A stretch of 64,000 nucleotides of DNA. Origin: Amycolatopsis sp. WAC 01376 (lineage in GTDB: Bacteria; Actinomycetota; Actinomycetes; Mycobacteriales; Pseudonocardiaceae). The notes beneath the pieces were generated by a model. The model saw only the letters and a program-made list of their open reading frames with translations, was not told the DNA's origin and did no database searches. Position 1 is the stretch's first letter. Every line of letters begins with the position of its first letter. Made by a program: the position numbers and the translations under genes. Location: positions 620,001-684,000 of the forward strand of contig NZ_QHKL01000001.1 in the NCBI RefSeq assembly GCF_003947415.1, written 5' to 3'. Of the stretch, positions 8,340 through 16,410 are shown one piece after another.

Positions 8340-9188
8340 ATGGAGACCCATCTGCTCCGCACCTTCGTGGCGGTGGCCCGCGGCGGCTCGTTCTCCCGGG
8401 CCGCGCGCGACCTCGGCTACACGCAGTCCGCGATCTCCCAGCACATCGCCGCGCTCGAACACGACCTCGGCACCGCGTTGCTGACCCGGCGGCCCGTCGC
8501 CCCGACGCGGGCCGGGGAACGTCTCCTCGAACACGCCGGTCCGCTGCTGACCCGGCTCGACGCCGCCCGCGCGGACCTCGCCCGGCTCACCGCGGCACCC
8601 ACCGGCCGGGTCGTGCTCGGACTGACGCCGCTTTCGCTCACCGCCGAAGTCGCCGCCGCCGCGCACCGCGGCACCGAATTACGCGTGCTGCGCCGCGAAG
8701 ACGTCCTGTCGGCGGTCGCGACGGGCTCACTCGACCTCGGTCTCGTCGACGGGATGACCGCGCCGAGTGATCCGCTCCCGCTGCCGGACTTCGGCCCGCT
8801 CACCACCACCGTCGTCGGCGAACGCCCGCTCGCGGTCGCGGTGCCCGCCGGCCATCCGCTGACCGGGCGGACCGCCGGGCTGGCCGAACTCGCCGACGCG
8901 CACTGGATCGACGCGCCGGACACCGCGATTCCCTTGGAACGGTTGAGAAAGTCCGCTTCGACCGACGGATTCCGCGGTCGGCTGCGGTACACCGGGACCG
9001 ACGTCAACGGCCTGCTTCGCCTGGTCTCGGCCGGTCAAGGGCTGGCGCTGCTCCCGGCCGACGTCATCACCGGCGTGAGCGTGCTTTCCCTGTCGTCGCC
9101 GCGCGTGGTCCACCGCACCGAACTCGTGCACGGCGACCCTGGAGAGGGCTCCGCGCTGGCCGTCGCGCTGACGGGTCAGCGGCCGTAG
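8340..9188 (+). CDS. LysR-family transcriptional regulator
   Basis: A 282-residue protein. Residues 1-60 form the LysR winged helix-turn-helix (LRTFVAVARGGSFSRAARDLGYTQSAISQHIAALE), and residues 85-280 have the two-lobed periplasmic-binding-like effector domain. The ATG follows a -10-like GATACT, suggesting a very short or absent leader. Its probable target is the divergent amidotransferase-like gene; the effector is unknown. The 3' end overlaps the convergent gene by 13 bp. Confidence 0.88.
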   Translation: METHLLRTFVAVARGGSFSRAARDLGYTQSAISQHIAALEHDLGTALLTRRPVAPTRAGERLLEHAGPLLTRLDAARADLARLTAAPTGRVVLGLTPLSLTAEVAAAAHRGTELRVLRREDVLSAVATGSLDLGLVDGMTAPSDPLPLPDFGPLTTTVVGERPLAVAVPAGHPLTGRTAGLAELADAHWIDAPDTAIPLERLRKSASTDGFRGRLRYTGTDVNGLLRLVSAGQGLALLPADVITGVSVLSLSSPRVVHRTELVHGDPGEGSALAVALTGQRP

Positions 9189-9808
9189 CTCATCATTCCC
9201 TGCGCCATCTGCACCGCCAGCGAACTCGCCACGGCGGGATCCATCATGCTCCGGAGATCCTCCGCGGCCTTGTCGCGCGCTCCGAGGTCCGAACGCGGCT
9301 GCTCCGGCGGCTTGGTCTCGGCGGGCGGCAGGGCCACGACCCGTTCCTTGACGGGCTTCTTCTTCGTCGCGGGCGCCTGCTGTTTCACGGTGACCGGGAC
9401 GTAGACCGTCACCGGGGCCGCCTGCGGCGCGGGCTGCGCGACGGGTGGCTGCTGGGTCACCACGGCGGGCAGCGGCGGCTCCGGCAAGGCGGTGTCGTCG
9501 ACCGGCTCGAGGGTGAACGTGCCGGCGAACCAGCCGATCGCGAGCAGCGCCACCCCCGCTCCGCCTGCCAGCCAGGACCGGGCGCGCCGGTGGATGACGA
9601 CGGCCTTGGGCCGGAGATCCTTGTCCACGACCGGCTCGCAGACCGGGGGCCGCACCGGCATCGGCTTGGGCTCCGGCTCGTTTTCCGGACTGCGCCGCCG
9701 CTTCGGCAGGCTCGCCGCGATGATCCCCGTCCGGTCCAGTAGTTCAACGGTTTCGACAGGCGCGGAGAAGGCGTCGGTCGACGGACGGCGCTGGGCGGCG
9801 CGCGGCAT
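9176..9808 (-). CDS. Single-pass membrane protein with proline-rich extracytoplasmic region
   Basis: A 210-residue protein of unknown function. The start at 9808 (MPRAAQRR) is set by GGAGG five bases upstream; longer in-frame starts at 9844 and 9913 lack such a site. Residues about 1-75 are basic and cytoplasmic, about 80-97 form one membrane helix (GGAGVALLAIGWFAGTF), and about 105-180 are Pro/Ala/Gln/Lys-rich. The C-terminal 30 residues are predicted helical (MMDPAVASSLAVQMAQGMM). The layout suits a membrane-anchored envelope protein, but no family is recognised. Confidence 0.65.
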   Translation of the reverse strand: MPRAAQRRPSTDAFSAPVETVELLDRTGIIAASLPKRRRSPENEPEPKPMPVRPPVCEPVVDKDLRPKAVVIHRRARSWLAGGAGVALLAIGWFAGTFTLEPVDDTALPEPPLPAVVTQQPPVAQPAPQAAPVTVYVPVTVKQQAPATKKKPVKERVVALPPAETKPPEQPRSDLGARDKAAEDLRSMMDPAVASSLAVQMAQGMMSYGR

Positions 9809-9946
9809 GGGGACCTCCGGAAGGGGAATCACGAACTTGAGCATTGTGGTGCATTTCCGACGCCGCCGTAAGTAACGCACCCCGATCGAGTTATGCCGAG
9901 CCGTCCGGACCACGCAGGGTTACTCCGTTCAGTGGCTTCCCCTTTC

Positions 9947-10771
9947 TCAGAGATTCCGCATTCCCCAGCGCCCGAGCAGGGCGAGTGGCCGCTGGTAAAA
10001 TGAACCGAGCACGCGGGGAATCGCGTCGATGGCATACGCGTCCGGCCCGATCAGGATGCGCGCCGTCCCCCGTTCGATACCACGCACGATGGTCTGCGCG
10101 GCCTTCTCCGGCGTGGTCCTCGCGATCTTTTCGAATCCCTCGGCGGCTTTGTCGATGTCCCGCTCGACGCCGCCCCGCGCGTCGCGGGCGATATTCGTCT
10201 TGATGCCGCCGGGATGCACGCAGCTGACCTTGACCGGATGACGGGCGATCAGCATTTCCTGGCGCAGCGCCTCGGTGAACCCCCGCACCGCGAATTTCGC
10301 CGCGTTGTACGCACTCTGCGTGGGCACGCCGATGAAGCCGAACACACTCGAAAGGTTGACGATGTGCCCGTCACCCGAAGCGATCACCTGCGGCAGAAAG
10401 GCTTTCGTACCGTTGACCACGCCGCCGAGATTGATCCCCATCAGCCAGTCGTAGTCGTCCCAGGTCATTTCCTCGACCGTGGCGCCGAGCGCGACCCCGG
10501 CGTTGTTCACCACGACGTTGGCGCCCCCGAAATCGACGGCGACCTCCTCGGCGTGCGCGAGGACGGCGTCACGGTCGGCGACGTCGAGCGCGTACGCCTT
10601 CGCGGTCGCGCCCGCCGTCTCGCACTCCGCGACGGTGCCCGCCGCACGGACGGCGTCGACGTCGGAAAGCGCCAGCCTGGCACCCCGCCCCGCCAGCTCG
10701 ATCGCGAGTGCCTTGCCGATTCCCGAGCCCGCGCCCGTGATCACCACGACCTTGTCCGTGAACGACCTCAT
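9947..10771 (-). CDS. SDR-family NAD(P)-dependent oxidoreductase
   Basis: A 274-residue classical short-chain dehydrogenase: cofactor motif TGAGSGIG at residues 12-19, structural motif NNAG, catalytic Ser in LSSVFGF, and YNAAK as the active Tyr/Lys pair. The start at 10771 follows GGGAGCGGG; an in-frame ATG 12 bp upstream is weaker. The C-terminal region (LGSFYQRPLALLGRWGM) is amphipathic and could touch the membrane, as in SDRs linked to lipid metabolism. The substrate is unknown. Confidence 0.85.
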   Translation of the reverse strand: MRSFTDKVVVITGAGSGIGKALAIELAGRGARLALSDVDAVRAAGTVAECETAGATAKAYALDVADRDAVLAHAEEVAVDFGGANVVVNNAGVALGATVEEMTWDDYDWLMGINLGGVVNGTKAFLPQVIASGDGHIVNLSSVFGFIGVPTQSAYNAAKFAVRGFTEALRQEMLIARHPVKVSCVHPGGIKTNIARDARGGVERDIDKAAEGFEKIARTTPEKAAQTIVRGIERGTARILIGPDAYAIDAIPRVLGSFYQRPLALLGRWGMRNL

Positions 10772-10917
10772 ACCCGCTCCCAACCCGCTCGACTGTTACC
10801 GGAGGTAACACATACTACGGCTGTGAGCTTGCTGTGCGTTGATCGATTCGGGCTGTGTTCGTGCCCCGCTTATGGTGATCTGTGACCGGACAGCCGTGGA
10901 AGAGCGAAAGGAACGCG

Positions 10918-11679
10918 ATGCGCCGCGCCCTGTTGCTCGTGCTCTGTGTCGTTCTGTCCGGTTGCTCCGCCGCTTCGGATCCTGTCGCGACCGACGCCGG
11001 CGACAACGCCGCGACGGTGGCCGCCACCCCCGCCGCGCCGCGGACCAACCCGGCGATCGGCGCGCTCTTCATCGACGGGACGCATTTCTGCACGGCCAGC
11101 GTCGTCCACAGTGCCCCCGGCGACCTCCTGCTCACGGCGGCGCATTGCCTTCACGACGGCGAAGGCGGCGAGTACGCGACGGGGATTTCGTTCGCGCCCG
11201 GCTACCACGACGGCGTCGCGCCGTACGGCTACTGGGACGTCTCCGATCCGCAGGTCCCCGAAGGTTGGGCCGATTCATCCGATCCGGACCTGGATGTCGG
11301 TTTCGCGACCGCGCATCAGGCGGGCACCACGAAGACCCTCGAAAGCGTCACCGGCGCCAACACCCTCGTGACCGGCGGCGGGTTCGCCCACTCGATCACC
11401 CTGACCGGGTATCCCGACGAACGGGAGGCGCCGGTCGTCTGCCACGGCACCAGCAGCCAGGCCGACACCTACCAGATGCGCGTCGGCTGCCCCGGCTTCA
11501 CGACCGGCACCAGCGGCGGCCCGTGGGTGGTCGACCCCGATCCGGCGACCGAACTCGGCACCGTCGTCGGCGTGATCGGCGGCTACCTGTACGGCGGGGA
11601 CGATCCGGACACGTCCTACAGCAGCTACTTCGACACCGACGTCGCCACCCTGTACCGGAAAATGGACGCACGGGGATGA
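10918..11679 (+). CDS. Trypsin-like serine protease lipoprotein
   Basis: A 253-residue protein starting at the ATG after GAAAGGAACGCG. Its signal peptide ends in a lipobox (LSGCS), so it is probably anchored outside the membrane. The catalytic triad of the chymotrypsin fold is visible: TAAHC (His), SDPDLDVGFA (Asp) and TGTSGGPW (Ser). Paired cysteines around the His loop and in the C-terminal lobe support an exported, disulfide-bonded enzyme. It resembles actinobacterial V8/trypsin-like hydrolases; no substrate can be given. An S4-domain gene follows after 7 bp. Confidence 0.85.
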   Translation: MRRALLLVLCVVLSGCSAASDPVATDAGDNAATVAATPAAPRTNPAIGALFIDGTHFCTASVVHSAPGDLLLTAAHCLHDGEGGEYATGISFAPGYHDGVAPYGYWDVSDPQVPEGWADSSDPDLDVGFATAHQAGTTKTLESVTGANTLVTGGGFAHSITLTGYPDEREAPVVCHGTSSQADTYQMRVGCPGFTTGTSGGPWVVDPDPATELGTVVGVIGGYLYGGDDPDTSYSSYFDTDVATLYRKMDARG

Positions 11680-11686
11680 TCTCCCC

Positions 11687-11905
11687 ATGAGCATCCAGGA
11701 CGTCCCGATCACCGGCGAGCCGATCCGCCTCGGCCAGTTCCTCAAACTGGCCAACCTGGCCGAAGACGGCTCGCACGCGAAAGACCTCCTCGACGCCGAA
11801 GAGGTCACGGTCAACGGCGAGGTGGAGGTCCGGCGCGGCCGTCAGCTGACGAACGGCGACGTCGTGGAGGTCGGCGGCGAAGGCGGCCGCGTCGTCCTGT
11901 CCTAG
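11687..11905 (+). CDS. Small S4-domain RNA-binding protein
   Basis: A 72-residue protein made of essentially one S4 domain: IRLGQFLKLANLAEDGSHAK, then a LLDAEEVTVNGEVEVRRGRQL hairpin and GDVVEV. It resembles the stand-alone YaaA/RqcP-like S4 proteins that bind structured RNA or the 50S subunit. The role here is inferred. It ends just before a 21-bp-unit array and a convergent gene. Confidence 0.8.
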   Translation: MSIQDVPITGEPIRLGQFLKLANLAEDGSHAKDLLDAEEVTVNGEVEVRRGRQLTNGDVVEVGGEGGRVVLS

Positions 11906-11911
11906 CGCCCC

Positions 11912-12014
11912 GTGATTCTGCGGACGACACACGTGATTGGACGGACGACACACGAGCCGTCCGTCCAGACACGCGTGTCGTCCATCTGATCACGCGTGTC
12001 GTCCGCAGAATCAC
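11912..12014. repeat. Opposed 21-bp unit arrays (array I)
   Basis: Two forward units (11912-11932 and 11933-11953) of the form GTGAT-N5-GGACGACACAC face about two and a half reverse units (11961-12014). They fill nearly all of the 114 bp between two convergent genes. The outermost units are nearly identical in inverted orientation, and short CTAGCGCC tracts flank both sides, so the whole segment can fold as one long hairpin. Confidence 0.8.
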
Positions 12015-12019
12015 ATGAA

Positions 12020-12982
12020 CTAGCGCCCCTGCAGCGGCGCCAGGCGCAACGCCCGCGCGAGGTCTTCGAGCTCGCGGTGCACCGGCTCGTTCAGCGGGAC
12101 ACCCAGCGCCTGGCACTGTTCGAGGTACTGCGCCTCACGCCAGCCCGGATACCGGACCGGGGTGCCGCCCTCCCAGCCGAGCAGGCTGCCGAACAACGCG
12201 CTCGCGGCCTTGTAGAACCCGTCGGCGCTGCGCAGCGTCGTCGGCGCGATGGCCATCACCATGAGACCGGTGTCGTGATCGTGGTCGCCGACGCCCGACA
12301 GGACCCCGGCGAAGATCTCCACCAGCAGGGCGAAGCCGGCGACGGCGGCGCTGTCGACATCGGCCAGGGTGTCCAGATCCAGCACGAACTCCGGGTACGC
12401 GCCCGCGGGGGCGGCCATCCCGAGCGGGTTCGCGGCCTTCCCGAGTTCACCGCCCGCCGCCATGACGAGCCCGATCATGGTGTGCGGCAACGCCCTCGCG
12501 GCATGGTGCCCGGCGCGGCCGAACGGCCCGACGCCGCGGACCGACATGAGCCCGACGCCGTACCGGCCCGCCCGGGACACCGCGCGGTCCATCGCGTCGC
12601 CGACGGCCCACAGCCCCGGCGCGCGGCGGTAATCGATCAGGGCGGCGGCACCGCGGTCGGCGATCATCAGCGGTTCGGCCCTCGGCCGCACCATGCCGTT
12701 GACCAGCATCGGCAGATGCAGCCGGGTCAGTTCGGCGACACCGGACTCCGGCGTTCCGGTGAGATCGCCGTGGCACACCGCCTCGGCGGCCATCCTCGCC
12801 CGTGACCACGGCAGATCGTGGGCGGTGAAGATCTCGGTGACCAGGTCGATCAGGGCGTCGATCGGGACGCGCTGCCAGACCTGTTCCGGTATCGGGGAAG
12901 GCTCGGCCGGTTCGGGGATCGGCTCGACGGGCGCGCGGCGAAGAGAGCGGGGTCTGAGGGGCACTCCGCCGAGAGTGCCCAA
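12020..12982 (-). CDS. Ldh-family (malate/L-lactate dehydrogenase-like) oxidoreductase
   Basis: A protein of about 320 residues resembling the LDH2/YlbC/YiaK NAD(P)-dependent dehydrogenase family: an N-terminal helical part (LVTEIFTAHDLPWSRARM, AEAVCHGDLTGTPESGV), central strands with VGLMSVRGVGPFGRAGHHA, and GKAANPLGMAAP near the nucleotide site. In family members the early helix carries SRxxSHG; here CHGDLTG occupies that place. The start is uncertain: the TTG at 12982 would put a perfect 7-bp hairpin (12959-12965/12974-12980) inside the first codons, so translation may start later. Confidence 0.7.
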   Translation of the reverse strand: MGTLGGVPLRPRSLRRAPVEPIPEPAEPSPIPEQVWQRVPIDALIDLVTEIFTAHDLPWSRARMAAEAVCHGDLTGTPESGVAELTRLHLPMLVNGMVRPRAEPLMIADRGAAALIDYRRAPGLWAVGDAMDRAVSRAGRYGVGLMSVRGVGPFGRAGHHAARALPHTMIGLVMAAGGELGKAANPLGMAAPAGAYPEFVLDLDTLADVDSAAVAGFALLVEIFAGVLSGVGDHDHDTGLMVMAIAPTTLRSADGFYKAASALFGSLLGWEGGTPVRYPGWREAQYLEQCQALGVPLNEPVHRELEDLARALRLAPLQGR

Positions 12983-13077
12983 ACGCGTTTTTCGGCGTCA
13001 ACGAACCGGGGCAGCTTCTAACCGACTGTGTGATCGAAGCACCCGGAAACGTCGGTGGGCGGACGTACGATCGGGTC

Positions 13078-13365
13078 ATGTGCCGGAACATCACCACGCT
13101 TCGAGGCCTCGAGCCGGCGGCGACGCCGGACGAGATCGAGGCCGCCGCCCGTCAATACGTCCGCAAGGTGTCCGGGGTGCAGAGCCTGTCCGACGCCACC
13201 CGTGAGCCGTTCGAGGCCGCCGTCGCCGAGATCACCGAGATCACCAGGCGGCTGCTGACCGAACTGCCCGCCCGCCGTCAGCCGCCGGCGACGGTGCCGC
13301 CGTTGCGCCGCCCCGAGGTCCAGGCGCGGATCGCGGCGAAGGCCGAGAAGAGTCAAGCGTCCTGA
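13078..13365 (+). CDS. DUF2277 family protein
   Basis: A 95-residue protein beginning MCRNITTLRGLEPAAT, the hallmark start of DUF2277 proteins, followed by a helical region EIEAAARQYVRKVSG. The function of the family is unknown. The ATG lies 6 nt after a -10 box TACGAT (13066-13071), predicting a leaderless mRNA. An upstream in-frame ATG at 13030 is not needed for the family's conserved start. Confidence 0.85.
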   Translation: MCRNITTLRGLEPAATPDEIEAAARQYVRKVSGVQSLSDATREPFEAAVAEITEITRRLLTELPARRQPPATVPPLRRPEVQARIAAKAEKSQAS

Positions 13366-13393
13366 ACCGAGCTCCGGCGGTTACGGTGAGCCG

Positions 13394-13756
13394 GTGACAT
13401 ATCCGCAGGATCCCTACGGTCAGCAGCAGCCGTACGGTCAGCAACCTCCGTACGGTCAGCCGTACCAGCAGCCGGGTTACGGCTACGGCCCGCCGCAACC
13501 GCCGCAGGAACAGGGTCTGGCGATCGCGGCGCTGATCGTGTCGATCGCCAGCCTCGTCGCGTGCAGCGGGCTGCCGTCGATCGCGGGCGTCATCATGGGG
13601 CATATCGCGCATTCCAAGGCCAAACGCGGGGAAGCGGGCGGCCAGGGCATGGCGCTGGCCGCCCTGATCATCGGCTACGTCGGCGTCGCGATCATCGTGC
13701 TCATCCTGGCGTTCTTCCTCTTCATCGGGATATTGACGGACTGGGACTTCGACTAG
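13394..13756 (+). CDS. DUF4190-type small membrane protein
   Basis: A 120-residue protein with a Tyr/Gln/Pro-rich N terminus (YGQQQPYGQQPPYGQPYQQ) and two membrane helices (LAIAALIVSIASLVACSG and MALAALIIGYVGVAIIVLIL), joined by GVIMGHIAHSKAKRGEAGG. This is the DUF4190 pattern found in many actinobacteria. The GTG start lies 6 nt after TACGGT, so it is probably leaderless. The function is unknown. Confidence 0.8.
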   Translation: MTYPQDPYGQQQPYGQQPPYGQPYQQPGYGYGPPQPPQEQGLAIAALIVSIASLVACSGLPSIAGVIMGHIAHSKAKRGEAGGQGMALAALIIGYVGVAIIVLILAFFLFIGILTDWDFD

Positions 13757-13800
13757 ATCCGAAGCATCCCGGCAAAGCACCGTCGGATATCCTCGACGGC

Positions 13801-13889
13801 GGTAGCGTGTCCGAGCGGCCGAAGGAACATGTCTTGAAAACATGCGAGGGCTCTGTCCTCCGTGGGTTCGAATCCCACCGCTACCGCCA
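13801..13889 (+). tRNA. tRNA-Ser (anticodon UGA)
   Basis: The acceptor stem GGTAGCG (13801-13807) pairs with CGCTACC (13879-13885), with discriminator G and an encoded CCA (13887-13889). The anticodon arm is ACATGT-CTTGAAA-ACATGC with anticodon TGA. A long variable arm of class II type follows, and the T arm is GTGGGTTCGAATCCCAC. All parts fit tRNA-Ser reading UCA codons. Confidence 0.95.
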
Positions 13890-13901
13890 GTCTTGAAGAC
13901 C

Positions 13902-13942
13902 AAGCTCCCCAGGTCGATGGATAACACGGACCTGGGGAGCTT
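13902..13942. terminator. Bidirectional terminator after tRNA-Ser
   Basis: A perfect 14-bp stem, AAGCTCCCCAGGTC (13902-13915) with GACCTGGGGAGCTT (13929-13942), and a 13-nt loop. It lies between the tRNA and the convergent metalloprotease gene and can serve both. Confidence 0.8.
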
Positions 13943-13948
13943 CGCGTT

Positions 13949-15739
13949 TCACGCGGGCACGAGAGCCCAGACGGTCTCGTCGCTGCGGCCGCCCACGAAG
14001 GGCCGCTGCTCGAGGATCGAAGCCGTGCCGTTGTTGACCTGCCGCACCGCCAATTGGCTCGCCCGGTTCACCAGCCCGTAGCGCATGTCGGCGCTACGCA
14101 GCAGCTTCCACTGCTGAGTGGTCGACGAGCCGCAGTGCGTCTGTTCGAGGAGCGCGCCGTCCGCGGTACTGCCTGAGACCGGCCGCAGGCACAGGCCGCT
14201 CCGCTCGTTGGAGATCCTCCAGTATCCGCCGCCCGCGTCGGTGAGCTTCCACTTCTGGCCGTTGTCGTTCTGCCTGGCCACGTGGGTGATCTTCGCGCCG
14301 GAAGACGACGAGCCGTCGACCACGGCCGCACTGTTGCCGTTGGTCGCGACGGTCAGGTAGTACTTCGTGCTCGCCTTCGGGCCGGGGTCGGCGACCGGGT
14401 TCAGGGTCCACTGCTGGTTGGCCGCCCCGGTGTAGGGCTGCTGGACGAGAGACGCCGGATACGCGCCGCCCTCGGTGATCGCGTAACCCGTCAGGTAGTT
14501 GAAGATCGCCACCTTGCCGTTGCCGAGCGGCTGGAACGCCCATCGCATGCCGTTCTGGCCGTTGCAGTTGTACTGGAGGATGTGCGTGCCGGGCGCCGTC
14601 CCGCTCTGGGCGCTGTCGGCGCACAGCTGGCTGTTGGCGTTCACGAGTTGCAGACCGGTGTTGTAGCCCAGGATCCACTTCTGGCTCTGGGAATCCGTGC
14701 GGGCCCGGTGACTGAGTTCGACGAGGCCGCCGGTCGACGAACCCACGACGTCGATGGCGTTGCCGCTGGCGCCGGTGATGACGTACGTCTTCCCTCCCCG
14801 TGCGTGGCCGTCGTCGTTGTCCGGGGTGTCCTTCTTGATCAGGAAGGCGCTGTTGGCGACGTTCCAATGGGTGGCGAGCCAGCTGCCGGGCGTGGGATTC
14901 GTGCTGAAGTAGTCGTCGTTGCCGCAGTCCAGCAGCCGATCGAAATCGCGCTCCGTGCAGTCGAAGGACTGGGTGTCGCCGTAACACATCAGGTCCCATT
15001 CCTGGGAGCAGTGCCCGCCGCCCTGGTAGTGCGGGGCACCGGGGAGGACGGCGCCGAGCATGTGGCCGAGTTCGTGGGCCGCGGCGTTGACACCCCAGCA
15101 GGGGACGGCGATCTCCGTGTAGTGCCTGCCGTTGTTGAAGGCGTTGGCGGGGCCGGGCTGGTCGTCGCTGTCGCCCCACGTGCCGGCACAGGTGTGGGGG
15201 TTGTCGGAGAACAGCATGTAGTCGCGGTCGGCGAGGTGGAAGCCGGCGTTGATGGCGGCGTCGCGGATCGCACCCGAGGTGTACGTGCCGTTGGGCACCA
15301 CGAGGTTGCCGACGGCGACCTGGCAACCCGCGCCCGCCGTCGTCACGTACCGGAGATGTCTGCTCGCGCCCGTCGCCGCGGCGCTGTCGTTGAACGAGTC
15401 GTCGATCCCGGACGCGTAGGCGCGCAGGGAGGGCACGACGTTCGCGTACCGGTCGGGCTGACCGGCTTCACGGACGTAGACCAGCTCGACGCGTTTGCCG
15501 GAGACCCCGTCACCCTCGCAGACCACCGGATTGGCGGCGATCTGCGCCTGGGCGACGGAAGCGGCGAGCGGGGCCACCGGGGTCGCGCCGGGCGGCAGCG
15601 GCCGGCTGTGGTCCTTGACGGCGGGGGGTGCCGCCGGGATGTCGGAGGCCACGGCCCCCGCGGTCTCACCCACGAACAAGCCGCAGATGAGACCGGCGGT
15701 CACCAGAAGGCCGGCGGATCGCCGTTTTGCCTTGGACAA
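13949..15739 (-). CDS. Secreted zinc metalloprotease with two ricin-type lectin domains
   Basis: A 596-residue exported protein with a signal peptide (MSKAKRRSAGLLVTAGLICGL, cleaved near AVASD). The catalytic part (residues about 70-310) has HELGHMLGAV, the HExxH zinc motif, followed by GGHCSQEWDLMCYGD, where a third ligand and a Met-turn are expected. Two ricin-B-like (beta-trefoil) domains follow with QKWILGYN, QQWTLNP, QKWKLTD and QQWKLL repeats that normally bind polysaccharides. Several paired Cys suggest disulfides. It is probably a secreted protease targeted to glycans. Confidence 0.88.
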   Translation of the reverse strand: MSKAKRRSAGLLVTAGLICGLFVGETAGAVASDIPAAPPAVKDHSRPLPPGATPVAPLAASVAQAQIAANPVVCEGDGVSGKRVELVYVREAGQPDRYANVVPSLRAYASGIDDSFNDSAAATGASRHLRYVTTAGAGCQVAVGNLVVPNGTYTSGAIRDAAINAGFHLADRDYMLFSDNPHTCAGTWGDSDDQPGPANAFNNGRHYTEIAVPCWGVNAAAHELGHMLGAVLPGAPHYQGGGHCSQEWDLMCYGDTQSFDCTERDFDRLLDCGNDDYFSTNPTPGSWLATHWNVANSAFLIKKDTPDNDDGHARGGKTYVITGASGNAIDVVGSSTGGLVELSHRARTDSQSQKWILGYNTGLQLVNANSQLCADSAQSGTAPGTHILQYNCNGQNGMRWAFQPLGNGKVAIFNYLTGYAITEGGAYPASLVQQPYTGAANQQWTLNPVADPGPKASTKYYLTVATNGNSAAVVDGSSSSGAKITHVARQNDNGQKWKLTDAGGGYWRISNERSGLCLRPVSGSTADGALLEQTHCGSSTTQQWKLLRSADMRYGLVNRASQLAVRQVNNGTASILEQRPFVGGRSDETVWALVPA

Positions 15740-15918
15740 GGGGTTCTTCCTTTCGCGAAGGGAAATCTTCCGCGATAAAGAACGTTAGAGATCAGATGTA
15801 TGACCCACCAGACGCCATTGCGGGCCGGTTTCTCGCGATTGATCCGTCCTGAGATCGGATGACATCGAGTGTCACCGATATGTTCCCGGCCATCGGGCAG
15901 CATTACTGTTCCCGACGA

Positions 15919-15945
15919 TGTCGAGAACCCGTACCCGGCTCCGTC
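15919..15945 (+). promoter_or_regulatory. Candidate ECF42-dependent promoter
   Basis: TGTCGA (15919-15924) is followed after 17 bp by CGTC (15942-15945), 57 nt upstream of the DGPF/YCII start. This agrees with the TGTCGA -35 and CGWC -10 elements reported for ECF42 sigma factors, as I recall them. The next gene but one encodes such a sigma factor, so positive autoregulation is expected. Confidence 0.6.
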
Positions 15946-16002
15946 CCTGGCGATGAAAGCGGCCGAACCCGGCCGCGCCACCCTCATCGAGGAGAACAAG
16001 TC

Positions 16003-16410
16003 ATGGCGAAGTACCTGCTGCTCAAGCACTACCGCGGCGCTCCGGCGGCGGTCAACAACGTGCCGATGGACCACTGGGCGCCGGACGAGATCACCGCGCA
16101 CATCGAGTACATGCGGGACTTCGCGCTCCGGCTCCAGGAGACCGGCGAGTTCGTCGACGAGCTGGCCCTCGCCCCCGAAGGCACCTTCGTCCGGTACGAC
16201 GGCGAGGGCAAGCCGCCGGTCACCGACGGCCCCTTCGCCGAGACCAAGGACCTCATCGCCGGCTTCATGGTGATCGACGTCGACAGCTACGAGCGGGCGC
16301 TCGAACTGGCGGGCGAGCTGTCGGCCGCTCCGGGCGCGGGCGGGAAGCCGATCCACGAGTGGCTCGAACTGCGTCCGCTGTGGGGCGAGCCCCTCGTCAT
16401 CACGGAGTGA
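16003..16410 (+). CDS. YCII/DGPF-domain protein (ECF42 partner)
   Basis: A 135-residue protein with the YCII-related fold and the family's namesake motif in PVTDGPFAETKDLIAGF (residues about 72-88). The ATG follows GGAG at good spacing. DGPF proteins are the conserved genomic partners and main targets of ECF42 sigma factors; their biochemical role is not established. The stop overlaps the sigma factor start (GTGA), so the two are co-translated. Confidence 0.88.
   Translation: MAKYLLLKHYRGAPAAVNNVPMDHWAPDEITAHIEYMRDFALRLQETGEFVDELALAPEGTFVRYDGEGKPPVTDGPFAETKDLIAGFMVIDVDSYERALELAGELSAAPGAGGKPIHEWLELRPLWGEPLVITE

Noticed and set aside
11811..12116. Minus-strand frame across array I
   Set aside because: It is held open by the 21-bp period and overlaps the S4 and Ldh-like genes; no ribosome site or homology.
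12959..12980. Terminator hairpin GGGCACT/AGTGCCC
   Set aside because: It lies at the 5' end of the Ldh-like gene between divergent genes, so it is more likely a start-site problem or regulatory dyad; evidence is too weak to list it as a feature.
14282..15778. Long plus-strand frame opposite the metalloprotease
   Set aside because: It is antisense to a gene with a signal peptide, HExxH and two lectin domains; the product is Val/Gly/Arg-rich noise.
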